Origin: Ceratotherium simum simum
Lineage: Eukaryota; Chordata; Mammalia; Perissodactyla; Rhinocerotidae
Assembly: GCF_000283155.1 (NCBI RefSeq)
Contig: NW_004454166.1
Coordinates: 17,831,536 to 17,895,535, forward strand
Reading direction: 5' to 3'
Length of the DNA: 64,000 nt
Both the position numbers and the translations under genes were made by a program. Shown here piece by piece: positions 35,111 to 64,000 of the stretch. How positions within the stretch are numbered: position 1 is the stretch's first letter; every line of letters starts with the position of its first letter. The notes under the pieces are model-generated. The model searched no databases, had not been told where the DNA came from, and saw nothing but the letters and a program-made list of their open reading frames with translations.

Positions 35111-35454
35111 AAACAGAAAATCAGGAGAAGCTAATAAGGATGGCTTGCCTCTCTCCTAGGTCTGGTCATGTATTCAGTTAACATGTAATGACTGAGAAAC
35201 AATAGAACAGGCTCTATTCGAGGTGCTGAGCTGCTGGAGATACAGCAGGGGGGACGCCTGGGGGGTCCCTTTTGTCACGGAGCTTGATTTGATTTCTAGG
35301 AAACATACACATAGATGAGTAAACCAGTAGTATGCTCAGTGGAAATAGGTACCATGGGGAAAATGGAGAAAATTAAAGAAGAATGCTGGGGATGGGAGGG
35401 CTTGTGTGAGTATGTGCATGTGTGTGCGTTTTTGCATGTGTGTGTTTATGTAGG

Positions 35455-35800
35455 ATGGTGAGGGAAAGTCTCATTGAGAAGGTGACATTGGGAGGACACC
35501 TGAAGGAAGTGAGAAAGTGAGCCACGCGTGCGTTGGATGGGAAAGAGCGTTCCAGGCGGAGGGTCAGCCATGGGAGAGCGCTTGCTTGGTGTCACGAACA
35601 GCTGGGAGGCCAGTGTGCCCCGAGCGTCATGAGAGAGGGGTTGAGGTCAGAGAAGTTTCAAGGGACAGAGCATTCAGGGCTTCGAAGGCCACTCTAACAT
35701 CTTGGGCTTTGCCCTAAGCCAGAAGGCCGCTTTGGAGGGTTTCGAGTAACAGAATGAGATGACACGACTCAGCATTTCAAGAGGATCATTCTCTACTCTC
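35455..35800 (+). repeat. Ancient interspersed repeat shared with 51660-51925
   Basis: Ordered phrases include cattgagaaggtgacattgg, gagcgttccaggcggagggt, gctgggaggccagtgtgccc, gggcttcgaaggccactcta and gtaacagaatgagatgacac. I recognise a widespread eutherian repeat but not its class with certainty. The 66-codon frame inside is not a gene. Confidence 0.65.
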
Positions 35801-36650
35801 TGGGGTATAGACTGGCTCTAGGAGGCAAGTGCCGGGGACCCAGTGTCCTTGGCTTCATTTTCAATGTTGCCCAAGCTGCTTAGGATAATCGGAGGGATCG
35901 CCATCTAAGCTAGGCTTTCAAGGTGAAGAGAAAGTAAAACAATAGCAACAGCAGCAGGAACTGGCCCGCATTTCTAGGTGCACCCCCTCTGTGCTGGAAA
36001 GTTCAGCCATAGGGAAGGGGAACAGAAGTCTTGTTGCTGAGGGGCCAGGGACAAGCCAAAGGAACAAGCATAGGGTGGTAGAAAATGTGTCAGCTTGCCC
36101 TTTACTACCAACGACAAGGGATTAGTAAGCGAAAGTAAATTAGTGATGGGACGTCAATATGATGAAGCCGTTAACCACGCCAGAGTAGGGTGGTGGTCCT
36201 GGCCGGGCGGTCCTTGCAGAATCTGAGTGAGACAGTACACCTGGCTCAGAAACCCTCTCTCCCTGCCCCCTACCTTCTTATTCCCCCACCCCAGTATACA
36301 GTTGCAAGAGGTGCTAAGCAAGAGGGTTTGTGGTTGTCGACAGGAGGGTTTATGCAGCAGAGGGGAAGACAAGAACAGAAGAGGCAGCCTGCCATGCCCT
36401 GCTGCCCCTGGGCAGGTTTGAGCCCCTTATGGAGAGGGGGATTAGAAGGTGGAGAAGGTCTTTTCCTGAAAGTTTCTACGAGCCTGGAAGCCCAGGTAGC
36501 GTCTCCTGCCCACATCAACACATCCACGAGGAGCCTCGCTTTCATTGCCGTCCTAAAGCCGGGGGAGGCTGCCATCTGCTGGTTGACTTAGGTATTTTAC
36601 CCAGATGCTCAGCTTTGGACCAACATCTTTCAACTTGAGAGAGAAACGGG
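35801..36650. other. Intergenic, no gene recognised
   Basis: Several overlapping frames of 64 to 133 codons at 36154-36638 lie in three frames and both strands; this is GC-rich chance. Confidence 0.5.
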
Positions 36651-36654
36651 TGTT

Positions 36655-36830
36655 GGCGTTGTCTCCAGGCCGGGCACTGTCCACTTTTTCTTTAAAATCC
36701 TCACAAATTCGCATCAGGGTAGGCCCTCTTCATTCTCATTTTTAGGCGTACTCAGAAAAGTTAAGTGACGAAACCAAGATCATTCAGTAATTGGAAAACG
36801 TGGGATTCACAGTCAGCTCTGACTACAAAG
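36655..36830 (-). repeat. MIR
   Basis: Antisense MIR with gttaagtgacgaaaccaaga, cattcagtaattggaaaacg and gattcacagtcagctct. Confidence 0.7.
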
Positions 36831-36974
36831 ATGATTACTTGAAAGAAGCTGTGATGATCACACTGGCTTTGCAACCTGTAAAGTGTTATGAGGGAACCGG
36901 CAAATGGCAGGGGTTCCACTGTACTGAATAGACGAATGGATAAAGGAGTAAGTATGCAGATAGATGCTCCTCAA

Positions 36975-37100
36975 GGCCCTGGGGCCTAAGGGGTCAGAAG
37001 ACCTGGGTTTTAGTCCCAGCTCTGGCACTTCAAGGCCGGGTGTACTTCGGGGAAGTCATTGCACTGCTCTGAAACACATTTCTTAACCTGTAAGTGCAAA
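36975..37100 (+). repeat. MIR
   Basis: Contains ttagtcccagctctggcact and gaagtcattgcactgctctg. Confidence 0.75.
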
Positions 37101-37419
37101 TGTACTGGGCTATTGAGGGAGCTATTTATGTTGACTGTGTGTGTGTTTTTCTGTAACACGTTGAGATCTATTTTCCAGTCTGGGCGAAACTGGAGCAATT
37201 CTCAAGAGGAGAGATTTTCCCGCTTGGTTTCCGAGCTCTAAATTCATTGGTGAGGCTCTCTGGGGAGGGAGGAGGCCCAGGGAAGAGAGCCCTCTGCTGG
37301 CCACTAATATACCACATCGGCACAAATCCGGGCAGGATGCCACGTGAGGATTCCCAGCTCCCCATTGAGGCCAGAGGACAAGGGGTTGATGGGGGCGAAG
37401 GCCTTTCTAGGGCTGGAGT

Positions 37420-38450
37420 GTGCTTTCTAAAGAGCAATGCTGATTATGTCACTCCTGCCCTAAATACCTTCAGGAGATCTCAGCTGTGCGCAGAGGACAC
37501 GAAGCCTTCGAGGCAAGGCCTTGCACCACCTTCGCCCTTCGCATCCGGCCACAGCCTCCCCTCGGCATCACCACAGCCCTCAATCTAACCTCAGCAACCT
37601 CGAGGGAGCCTCCCCTGACGCCCCGCCCAACCCACCCAGTGCCCTGGTGCTCCAGGACCCTGCAGCCCTCCCCATCCCTGGAGTTAATGGGGCCTTAATG
37701 ACACATCCCTAATGAGGTTTCCTAATTGAAATGACACCCATGTCTAGGGAAAATCTCCTGTAGGAATTCAGGGAAGCTCAGGAACAGGGGTGGGGACATG
37801 GAAAAGTTCTCTGGGACCCCAAGCCCCATAGGTTTTATCTTCTAAACATCTCTCAGAACCATATGCTCCATCTCCACGACACCACTCTTATGCGAACCCC
37901 ATCACCTGTCACCTGGACTCCCGCAGTGGCCTCCTCAAGAACTCTCCCAGACTGCACCTCCAGGCCGCGAGTAAATTGCATCAAAAAGAGGAGTAAAAAA
38001 AGAAGATGTGATCATACTACTCCCCTGCTTAAAATTCCTTAGCAACTTCCCACTGCATTTAGGAAAAAGATCAAAATCCTCATTCTGGACCAAAAGAACC
38101 TGCAGGACCTGGTTCCTGCTGCCACTGCCGCCTTGCTTGCTCCATGCCTCTGGCTGTCTTTCTGCACAGCCTGGCCCCCTCAGGGCCTGTAGAGATGCTC
38201 ACCCTCTGCCTCTGCCTCCTTCACTGGTTAAGTCCTACTTGTTTATATGGCTATTCAAATGCCCTTCCCAGTCAGGTCTCTGTTAGATGTTCTCATAGTG
38301 TCTTATATTTGCTTCCAAAGCATGCTCTCAGTTTGCAATTATACATTGGCTTGTCTGTTGCCAGCTTCTCCCGGGGGTGGAGGCTGCATGAGCGCGGTGC
38401 CTGTAGTTATTTTGTTCGTTTAGTGCTGGGCGTACTGGGGGTGCTCAGCA
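37420..38450 (+). repeat. LINE-2 3' region, long but diverged
   Basis: From gattatgtcactcctgccct near 37440 and again from gatcatactactcccctgct near 38010, through taggaaaaagatcaaaatcc, cctgcaggacctggttcctg and gcctggccccctcagggcct to the end gctgggcgtactgggggtgc. These are the known steps of the L2 3' region; two L2 copies may be joined here. Confidence 0.7.
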
Positions 38451-39268
38451 CTGACTTTTAAATGGAACGGGAAATGAGAATCTTGGGAGAAGAGAATCGA
38501 CAAGCACAACCCAAGCACAAGGAGGCCCTCAAATACTTTGGAGCCGGCAAGGCTTGGTGGGAAGGAGAATGGCTTGAGAGGGGCAACCCAGAAGGGGAGA
38601 AAGTGGGCTCGATCGTAGTCCCGAAGGACGGGGCTGTGGGGGTAGGTACTGTGATGGTGGTGGCAGAGAAGCCAGCCTCCTGGGCTCTTTGGTTTGCATT
38701 CCTTGCTCAAGGGTAAAGGTCCCTCTGAGGGTGTCCAATGGGCAAAGCCCAAGTTATGTGCCCAGGTCCTGGTTACCCTGCGGGGGAGAAAAGATTATTT
38801 TCTAGCGTGGCTTCCAAGGAGTGATGCAGCGTCCTCACATAATGGGAAATTCTTCAAACTAGAAAGGAGTTTGGATGCTGACAAACCACTAAATGACCAA
38901 TGTCCACTTCATGGAGAGAGGCATGAGCAGAAAAATGGAGTGAGGCAAGCAAGCAGCTATAACGATGGTGTCCAGATACCCCTGCAAGTAGACATGCATG
39001 TCAGGGACTCTGAGACGAGATTAAGTAGAGGGACTATTTCCAAAGGTGTGGGTGGGTAGAGGAGAACCACAAGGGCTAGCACGGCTTCCGGGTCTAGCAG
39101 CAGCTGAGGTGCAGAGATGAACCCTAGGCTTGAAGGGGCAAGGGGGGGAGCAGGTGTCTGAAACCCGAAGAGAGACTTATGTGGGGACAGTCATTTGCAG
39201 GCGCCGTGACTCTTTCATGAGAGAAACTGTCAGCCCACCATGGTATTGGAAAGATGGAGCTAGAAAAT
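38451..39268. other. Intergenic, no gene recognised
   Basis: The 121-codon frame at 38694-39059 has no domain or family features. Confidence 0.5.
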
Positions 39269-39278
39269 AAGTACCTTG

Positions 39279-39640
39279 GTGGCGCAAGCAGTTAAAGTGC
39301 GCACGCTCTGCTGCTGCGGCCCGGGGTTCGCCGGGTCGGATCCCGGAGGCACACCGATGCACTGCTTGTCAAGCCATGCTGTGGTGGTGTCCCATATAAA
39401 GTAGAGGAAGATGGGCACAGATGTTAGCCCAGGGCCAGTCTTCCNNNNNNNNNNNNNNNNNNNNNNNNNNNNNNNNNNNNNNNNNNNNNNNNNNNNNNNN
39501 NNNNNNNNNNNNNNNNNNNNNNNNNNNNNNNNNNNNNNNNNNNNAAAAAAAAAGAGGAGGATTGGCAGATGTTAGCTCAGGGCCGATCTTCCTCACACAC
39601 AAAAAAAGAAATTCATGATAAAATCCTTTAAAAAAAAAAA
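39279..39640 (+). mobile_element. ERE SINE interrupted by an assembly gap
   Basis: It starts gtggcgcaagcagttaaagt (5' truncated), continues ggcccggggttcgccgggtc and gatgttagcccagggccagt, is cut by N, and resumes with tggcagatgttagctcaggg and an A-rich tail. The duplication aagtaccttg flanks it at 39269-39278 and 39641-39650. The gatgttagc(t/c)cagggcc module occurs on both sides of the gap. Confidence 0.93.
39445..39544. other. Assembly gap (100 N)
   Basis: Exactly 100 N, a usual placeholder for a gap of unknown size, inside the A-rich part of the ERE. Confidence 0.99.
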
Positions 39641-39650
39641 AAGTACCTTG

Positions 39651-40394
39651 ACTCACTATCCCCCCATCCCCACCAGTGTCCTCTTTTCAATGTCCATGTG
39701 CTGCCCATTTTGATACCCAACCAGAATCCTGAGGGCATGGGAGTCCATTGATATACTTCATATAGAGTGGCCTTGAAGGATACAGAGCAGGGAGAAGGGA
39801 AGAGAGCAGATGGGGAGGGGCAAAGGGAAGACCAAACACTCTGGAAATTAATTCTCAGTGGAGAGCTACTGAGTGCTTCATGGTGGGTAGAAGTGGGCTT
39901 GGACTTTGAGGGTGGAGTAGAATTTCAGATGAACTTGCAAGATGGAGGAGGTTGCGTGAACAAAGCCAATGAGTCAGCCACTGAAAGATGTGTTTGAGAA
40001 ATGGTGAACTCACACTTTCGACCAAAGCTCATGGTGGGTAGGCATCTGAAACCCACTGTGAAGCTTTGAACGTCATGGCTTCCTTCCACCTACCTGCCCC
40101 TATTTGGGGGCATCTGCCACCTTCTCAAAGCCAAGATTCAGGACTCCTGTTTGCCGTGGTTTCTTCCCCAATCAGAATTTGATTCTTGTGTGGCTTCTGC
40201 GGAATACCTTACCAGCTCAGTTATATCTATATTTCTGGGGAGGGGATGGGACTGGGGCTCAGAGAATCCCAAGTCAGCAGCCAGCAGAGGGTTAAGCCTC
40301 CCATTTCAGGCTTGGTTGTTACAAGGAGCCAGTTTGTTTGGGTTTACACAGCAAGGCGAGTGTTGCTATGGCTGAATTGCAGGCAACAAGTCTT
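39651..40394. other. Intergenic, no gene recognised
   Basis: Frames at 39767-39997 and 40104-40398 lack any family signal; the latter are three frames over the same bases. Confidence 0.5.
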
Positions 40395-40600
40395 ATGATC
40401 TGGAACAGCAAATTGTGTATATAACATGACAGCATTTATTAAAGCAAGATAAACTCAGCAGCAAAGGATCTGGCTGGAGCCATAAATTCCTCTGATCCTC
40501 GCTTCTCAGCCATCACATTCCATTTGAATGAGGCCTATCAGCCCCAACATTTTCATGAAATAAGTCAATTTGCTGAATACCCCTAAGAGAATGAACTGGG
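40395..40600. promoter_or_regulatory. Low-repeat block, possible conserved element 1.1 kb past the TNC polyadenylation signal
   Basis: No repeat is recognised. The stretch with gacagcatttattaaagcaa, ggagccataaattcctctga and ttccatttgaatgaggccta looks unlike neighbouring transposon debris. Confidence 0.2.
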
Positions 40601-40974
40601 AATTTCTCCCCCTCCACCGCCTACCACCCTTGTTTTAAAAGAGGAGTGTGTAGCGTGTAGTGTGTGGTTCGGACTCGTATTCGTTGACTACAGACAAATC
40701 TGCCATGCTGGGCAGTGAGTTCCCCCAACACTTGGTGTATTCAGGCTGAGACTGGGGGACACTGGGCTCTCTTCCTTACGGGGGTTTTGAGTGGAGGAGA
40801 AGGAGATATTCCTAACAGACATTCTTTCTAGGTCTAAGACCTCGGGATTGTAGGAGCCTGATGAAGGATCCAGTTGAACATCCCCCACCTCTCATTCTGC
40901 AACCTGTTCTCTGTCACCACGGCACACATTTCCTGAGAGAAGGAGAGATTTTTATCAGCGGCTTGAGGGAGAGC

Positions 40975-41155
40975 AGGAACATTGGGGCCAGAAGGCCAGG
41001 GTTTAAATCCTAGTTCTGTTATTAATCGGGTGAGTAGCAAGTTATTGCACTTCTATGAGCCCCAGTCCGTCATATATAAAGCGACAGTAGTGACAGCTTA
41101 TTAGCTTATTATAGTGAGCTATATATAGCTTATTCGCTTATAAAGTGACAGTAGT
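40975..41155 (+). repeat. MIR with local duplication
   Basis: MIR phrases (gggtttaaatcctagttctg, tatgagccccagtccgtcat) are followed by two copies of aaagygacagtagtgaygc-like sequence at about 41080 and 41143, separated by a TTAGCTTAT/TATATAGC palindromic stretch. Confidence 0.65.
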
Positions 41156-41159
41156 GATG

Positions 41160-41355
41160 CTTATTAGCACGTAATATATGCCAGGCACCATGCTAAGGGC
41201 CTCATATGGATGATATTATTTATTTGTCCCAGAAATGCTATGAAATTAAGAAGTGCAAATAACCCCACTTTACTGATGAGGAAACTGAGGCACGGAGAGC
41301 TTGGGGAACTTGGGAATGGTGGAGCTGAGATCTGAACTCAGGAGGTGTGCCTCTG
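41160..41355 (-). repeat. MIR
   Basis: Antisense MIR with atatgccaggcaccatgcta, ctgatgaggaaactgaggca and gagctgagatctgaactcag. Confidence 0.9.
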
Positions 41356-41359
41356 GGGA

Positions 41360-41704
41360 TTTTAACCTGTTCACGATAACAATTGTCACCTCATCTAAGT
41401 CATAGAATTGTTAGGAGATTACACTAAAAAATGGGTGTAAAAACATCTTTTAAACCATAAACGATTAGTCTTGGAAATGTCAATCAAGAAGCTGAATCTT
41501 AAGTTGTAAGCTTTTTCCAACCTTGTTCAACTTTGTTCAAAAGAGGAGTTCCTCCCTCCCAGCCTTTAGTCTGCCTTTCCTCCCCTTCCACTGGACCGCC
41601 ATCCCTCCTTAACCTTTCTCTTCCGACGTTCTTCCCTCTGTTCAGATACAGTGGCCTTGGTGGAATTCAGGTTCAACAATGCAAGACAAAAAACAGCCAA
41701 ATTT
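41360..41704. other. Region just past the TNC 3' end
   Basis: The first part up to about 41465 could be a further MIR remnant (tcacctcatctaagtcatag). From 41500 to 41640 a CT-rich stretch (cctccctcccagcctttagt, ccttccactgg) follows. No gene is seen. Confidence 0.4.
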
Positions 41705-42318
41705 AAAAGTACTTGTGCTTTTATTAAAAAAACAAATACAATCAGGTACTGTCCAGATGTGTTTGGGAGAGGAAGATCTCTTTAAAAATCCTTAGTTTTC
41801 ATCATCATCATTATTATTATATTAATAATATTAATCATATCCTTAAAATCGAAACAGTATTGCTTTCTGGTTTCTGTTGTATGAAATGTAAAAAAGGGAT
41901 GGCTTCCAATGACACACATTGAAACACTGCTAACAAAAATAACGATAATTAATTATACAGCTTTGTGTAAAATACAGCTGGTTCTAAAACTACCACTGTA
42001 CAGCCTACCCCTCTCCCATTCCCAGAGCCACCCAAGAGAAGGAAAACCATTGTGATGCTGTCACTGGAAGATTTTTTTGCTGATTCAAACAACAAAACGG
42101 AAACAGGTTGGAAACTGTTGTCTTTGGTGCGAAGGAAGTAATCGCAGATGGGCGAGGCTGGTGTTGCTGCCTTTGGCCCCGATGATCCATGGTCAACTTT
42201 AACTCCTGCCAAATGCCCAGGTGGTGGCTTCATGGTTGGATTGATTGTATCGATGCTTTGGTAAAACTCTTTTCTTTCTCTGGGCCCTACTTCTCTCTCA
42301 CCCAGTTATCCCTGGAAT
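41705..42318 (-). other. TNC: TNC 3' untranslated region
   Basis: About 610 nt run from the stop codon to the inferred cleavage site. The segment is AT-rich, with an ATT/ATA run near 41798-41840, and has no recognisable SINE or LINE. Its length and composition suit the TNC 3' UTR. The AU-rich stretch could affect mRNA stability, but no perfect AUUUA cluster was seen. The 3' boundary is inferred from the polyadenylation signal, not from transcript data. Confidence 0.8.
41720..41725 (-). terminator. TNC polyadenylation signal AATAAA
   Basis: On the minus strand the sequence reads AATAAA about 595 nt after the stop. It is followed within about 30 nt by a T/G-rich stretch around 41680-41700 that can serve as the downstream element. 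Cleavage is expected near 41700-41710. No better hexamer occurs earlier in the UTR. Confidence 0.8.
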
Positions 42319-61283
<18,965 letters not shown>

Positions 61284-61689
61284 CTGTTAGGGAGAAAGCG
61301 CAAGAGAAACCCAGAAACAGTCAACTCTTTTGCTCATCAATGATTCTTCCTGGATTCTTTATCCAGGAAAACTCAGCCCCTAGAGTTTGTGTCCAAGCCA
61401 AGCCTTTGAGATGGAGAGTGTGGTGATCTGTGGTCAAGCTGTGACTTGATAGAAACAATCATTCTTTCGTTCTGGTACAGGGCTCAGGGCTGTAGAACAG
61501 CCATTTGGTTTCATTCAAGGAGAATGTTAACACCGCAGCTGGCTTCTAAGGAAGTGAGGGTGAATGGTTTCACGCCTTACAATACATCCTCCTTTTATTT
61601 TTAAATTTAGCATTTTTTCAAATCTTTGCTTTCTAGTTCCTTTTTTAAATGACCAAGACTTGACAATTGTACAGTTCTTTGCAATTTTT

Positions 61690-61800
61690 AAGAATTAATC
61701 CTCATTTGGAAACCCCAGAGAAGAAGGTTTGGTTGTAGCCATTATATAGAGGAGTACACTGAGGCTCGGATATCCAATGAACATTCTCGTGATGCAACTT
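61690..61800 (-). repeat. MIR fragment
   Basis: Antisense MIR with attatatagaggagtacact and gaggctcgga. Confidence 0.65.
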
Positions 61801-62369
61801 TTCTGGGCCCCAGGACTGGGCAGCAGAGCTGACACAGCCCCAGGATCCTGGAAATAACGTTCATATGGAAACTAACCTCAACAAACCCATTCCCAGAACT
61901 GGATAGAGGTCCAGAGCCAGGAGAGCAACCTCAGACCCATCACCAAAGCCCACACCCGGTGGACGTTGGGTCTACCTTCAGGGAAGCCAGGCCCCAGGGG
62001 TAGTTTCTGCTACGTAAACACCTCCCCTGGAACCCAGTTTCCTTTGGCTTTTCTCTGTGTATTTTTTGGCTTAGCTTTTTGCCCTCTTCAGCTGACCACA
62101 CTTAACCAGAGAACTCAGGAAACAATTTTCAGGTCTCCACGGAGCTCAGTTCCTCATCTTTTCCCCTCTCCAACCCACGTTGATCATTAAGTTCTGAAAC
62201 CCACAGCCCACTTGGGGGAGGATTTTTTTCTCTCCATCTCTGTCTTTTTCTCTTTCTCCTGCGACCTGGTAGCCACCCTCAGACTCGGTGGCTGCCGGGG
62301 TTTTGCCCTCCCCTTGGAAAGCTTTGGAAACCACAAGGATCTGGAGCCTGAAAGATCTTGTTTGTCCAA

Positions 62370-62540
62370 ATACCACGGAGAGGCTGAGCAACCCGGGGCA
62401 GGTTCCTTCACTTCCGCGAGCCTCATCTGTTGGGAAAAGTGGTGCCCATCTTCAGGAATGTTTGGAGGATTAGCAGAGATCATGGATGTAAAACCCCTAG
62501 CACAGAATCTGGCATGCAGTAGGAATTCAGTAAACACGAA
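62370..62540 (+). repeat. MIR
   Basis: Contains cgcgagcctcatctgttggg, ggatta and agaatctggcatgcagtagg, ending aattcagtaaac. Confidence 0.7.
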
Positions 62541-63439
62541 TGCCTTGTCTATATTTTCTTTCCCATGTGACTCTTTCTACCATGGGCCATCCCGGATTTT
62601 AAAGTAGCCCCCAGGAAAGATCTAGAAGAGGCCAGCTGAGAAAAAAACCCAGTGAGGTGTGTAAACTCAGGCAGTGAGTCTCTCCTGCTGCCAGCTGGTC
62701 CACTCTGACTTTCACTCTGACTGAAAATGCCACTGGTGCAGGTCTCGGCACAGTGAAAGGTATATCTTGTGGCCACAGCTTTCCCCTCTAGATCTCAGTT
62801 TCCTCTTCTGCAAATGGCAATATTTAAGCCCTGTCTTAAAAACCTTAAGAATGAGTAGCCTCATCCATCACGCACTCCAGAGAATGTGCTTGATAAAGTG
62901 GCAGCAGGAAGATAGCCCCGTGTAACCTGAAGGAATGGCACAGTGGTGGTGGAATCCAGGGTCAACGGGTGTGATACTTTGGGACAGCAGACCTTCCTAG
63001 GTGTGGAAGACTATTTGTTACTTTAGCATGTCTCCTTCTGCCATAAATAGGGTCCCCCAGTCTCCAGCACCACAGCAGAGGAGGTGGCCAATGGGAGCTC
63101 GGAGACCGAGCCTCACGGAGCAACTAAATCACCCCCATTGAAAAGTTGGGGAGACCAAGGCACGGCAATATCTCTGTCTCTCTTTCCAGGTAGACTCTTG
63201 GTTTTCAATAAAAACTCCATTAGGGAAACATCCAGAATTGTTCGAAACTCTCAACAGGGCTTCTATCCATTCTCTGCATAAAAAGTTGCCTCCCCAACTT
63301 TGGAGCAAATGTCTTTAATTATGTGGCTGTTGGCAACCATTTTTAAAAAATTATTTTCCCTTCAACATATTTCTACTGAACGCTTAATATGTGTCACGTC
63401 CTATGCTAAACAAAGAGGACAGCTCTTATAGCCAGTGTG

Positions 63440-63600
63440 GTTTAGGAGCAAGGATCTTGGAGTAAGACTGACCTGGGTTTGAATTCCATTCTGGCCTTAC
63501 TAGCTAAAAACACCTCAGCCCCTTAGGTCTCAGTTTCCACATCTGTGACATAGGGCTAAATGTGGCAGTCACTTGGTCTGGCTGAGTCACAGTGATTCAG
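63440..63600 (+). repeat. MIR
   Basis: Contains ctgacctgggtttgaattcc and taggtctcagtttccacatc. Confidence 0.8.
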
Positions 63601-63814
63601 TGAGTTAAAGCGTGTCGACCACCCTTATCTATTTGTATAGAATATTTCTGGAAGATCCAGAAGAAAGTGGTGACATTGGCTGTCTCTAGACAGAGCACCT
63701 GGGTGGCAGGGACACAGTAGAATAGAGACTTCACTGTATGTCCTTTTTTGACTTTGAATTTTGAACCAAGGAGCTCATTAAAAATAAAATTTACATTAAA
63801 TCCCCCAAATATAA

Positions 63815-63990
63815 TCATAGCTAACATTGTTGCAATGGGTAAGGAAACTCTGCTAAGTAGTTGGCACTCATGATCCTATTTAAACTTCATGGCTGGCCTT
63901 TGAGGTCAATTCTATTTGCCGGATGAAGGGACTGAGGCTCAGAGAGGAAAGGAGACTTGCCCAAGATCACACAGCTGGTAAGAGGTGTGG
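63815..63990 (-). repeat. MIR
   Basis: Antisense MIR with aagggactgaggctcagaga, gacttgcccaagatcacaca and gctggtaagagg. Confidence 0.9.
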
Positions 63991-64000
63991 TCAATATTCG

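Larger units (their letters stand above)
61284..64000 (-). other. TNC intron upstream of the FN3-6 exon (partial)
   Basis: From the acceptor at 61284 to the window edge no FN3-coding exon is recognisable, so this is one intron whose 5' end lies outside. It contains MIR fragments near 61690-61800 (antisense), 62370-62540, 63440-63600 and 63815-63990 (antisense). Alternatively spliced FN3 exons should follow to the right. Confidence 0.75.

Noticed and set aside
61284..64000. Search for the alternatively spliced FN3 exon preceding repeat 6
   Set aside because: No minus-strand stretch here reads as an FN3 repeat with flanking splice sites, so that exon must lie beyond the window.

Overview
This window is mammalian nuclear DNA, most likely from a horse or another perissodactyl. 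The main evidence for the lineage is four SINEs that match the equine ERE (tRNA-derived) consensus, each with target-site duplications (about 7347-7644, 33494-33746, 33760-34008 and 39279-39640). The surrounding repeats (MIR, L2, L1M, hAT and Tigger-like fossils) are typical of a placental genome. No bacterial operons, phage or CRISPR are present, and nearly all open reading frames over 60 codons are chance or repeat-derived.

The only gene I can support is tenascin-C (TNC), on the minus strand, filling the right third. The window holds its last eleven coding exons. Transcription runs right to left: 61283-61161, 60042-59899, 57736-57617, 55794-55651, 54880-54750, 51508-51376, 49730-49579, 48795-48699, 47819-47658, 45310-45147 and 42429-42319. 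They encode the last three constant fibronectin type III repeats (6, 7 and 8, each split over two exons) and the whole C-terminal fibrinogen-like globe over five exons. Every junction is GT-AG, the phases match across every intron, and no frame is broken. The 3' UTR runs from 42318 to about 41705, with an AATAAA signal at 41725-41720. The exons upstream of fibronectin repeat 6 (the alternatively spliced repeats, repeats 1-5, EGF repeats and assembly domain) lie beyond position 64000; 61284-64000 is intron.

Positions 1 to about 41700 are intergenic DNA beyond the 3' end of TNC (in human this side faces TNFSF8). I find no protein-coding gene, tRNA or rRNA there. The region is a patchwork of old LINE-1 and LINE-2 fragments, MIRs, hAT elements (one MER20-like), a Tigger/pogo-like element with visible inverted termini, LTR-like remnants and microsatellites. 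A few low-repeat blocks (about 5755-6060, 19815-20345, 23240-24020, 30690-30965 and 40395-40600) could be cis-regulatory; one has a perfect palindromic NF-kappaB-type site.

A 100-base run of N at 39445-39544 marks an assembly gap inside an ERE. The most informative structural observations are insertion histories: two antisense EREs sharing three copies of one target site, an L1 nested in an opposite-strand L1, an L1 tail splitting a MIR inside a TNC intron, and two unusually similar MIR-derived segments 1.5 kb apart in TNC introns. I found no undescribed biological system.
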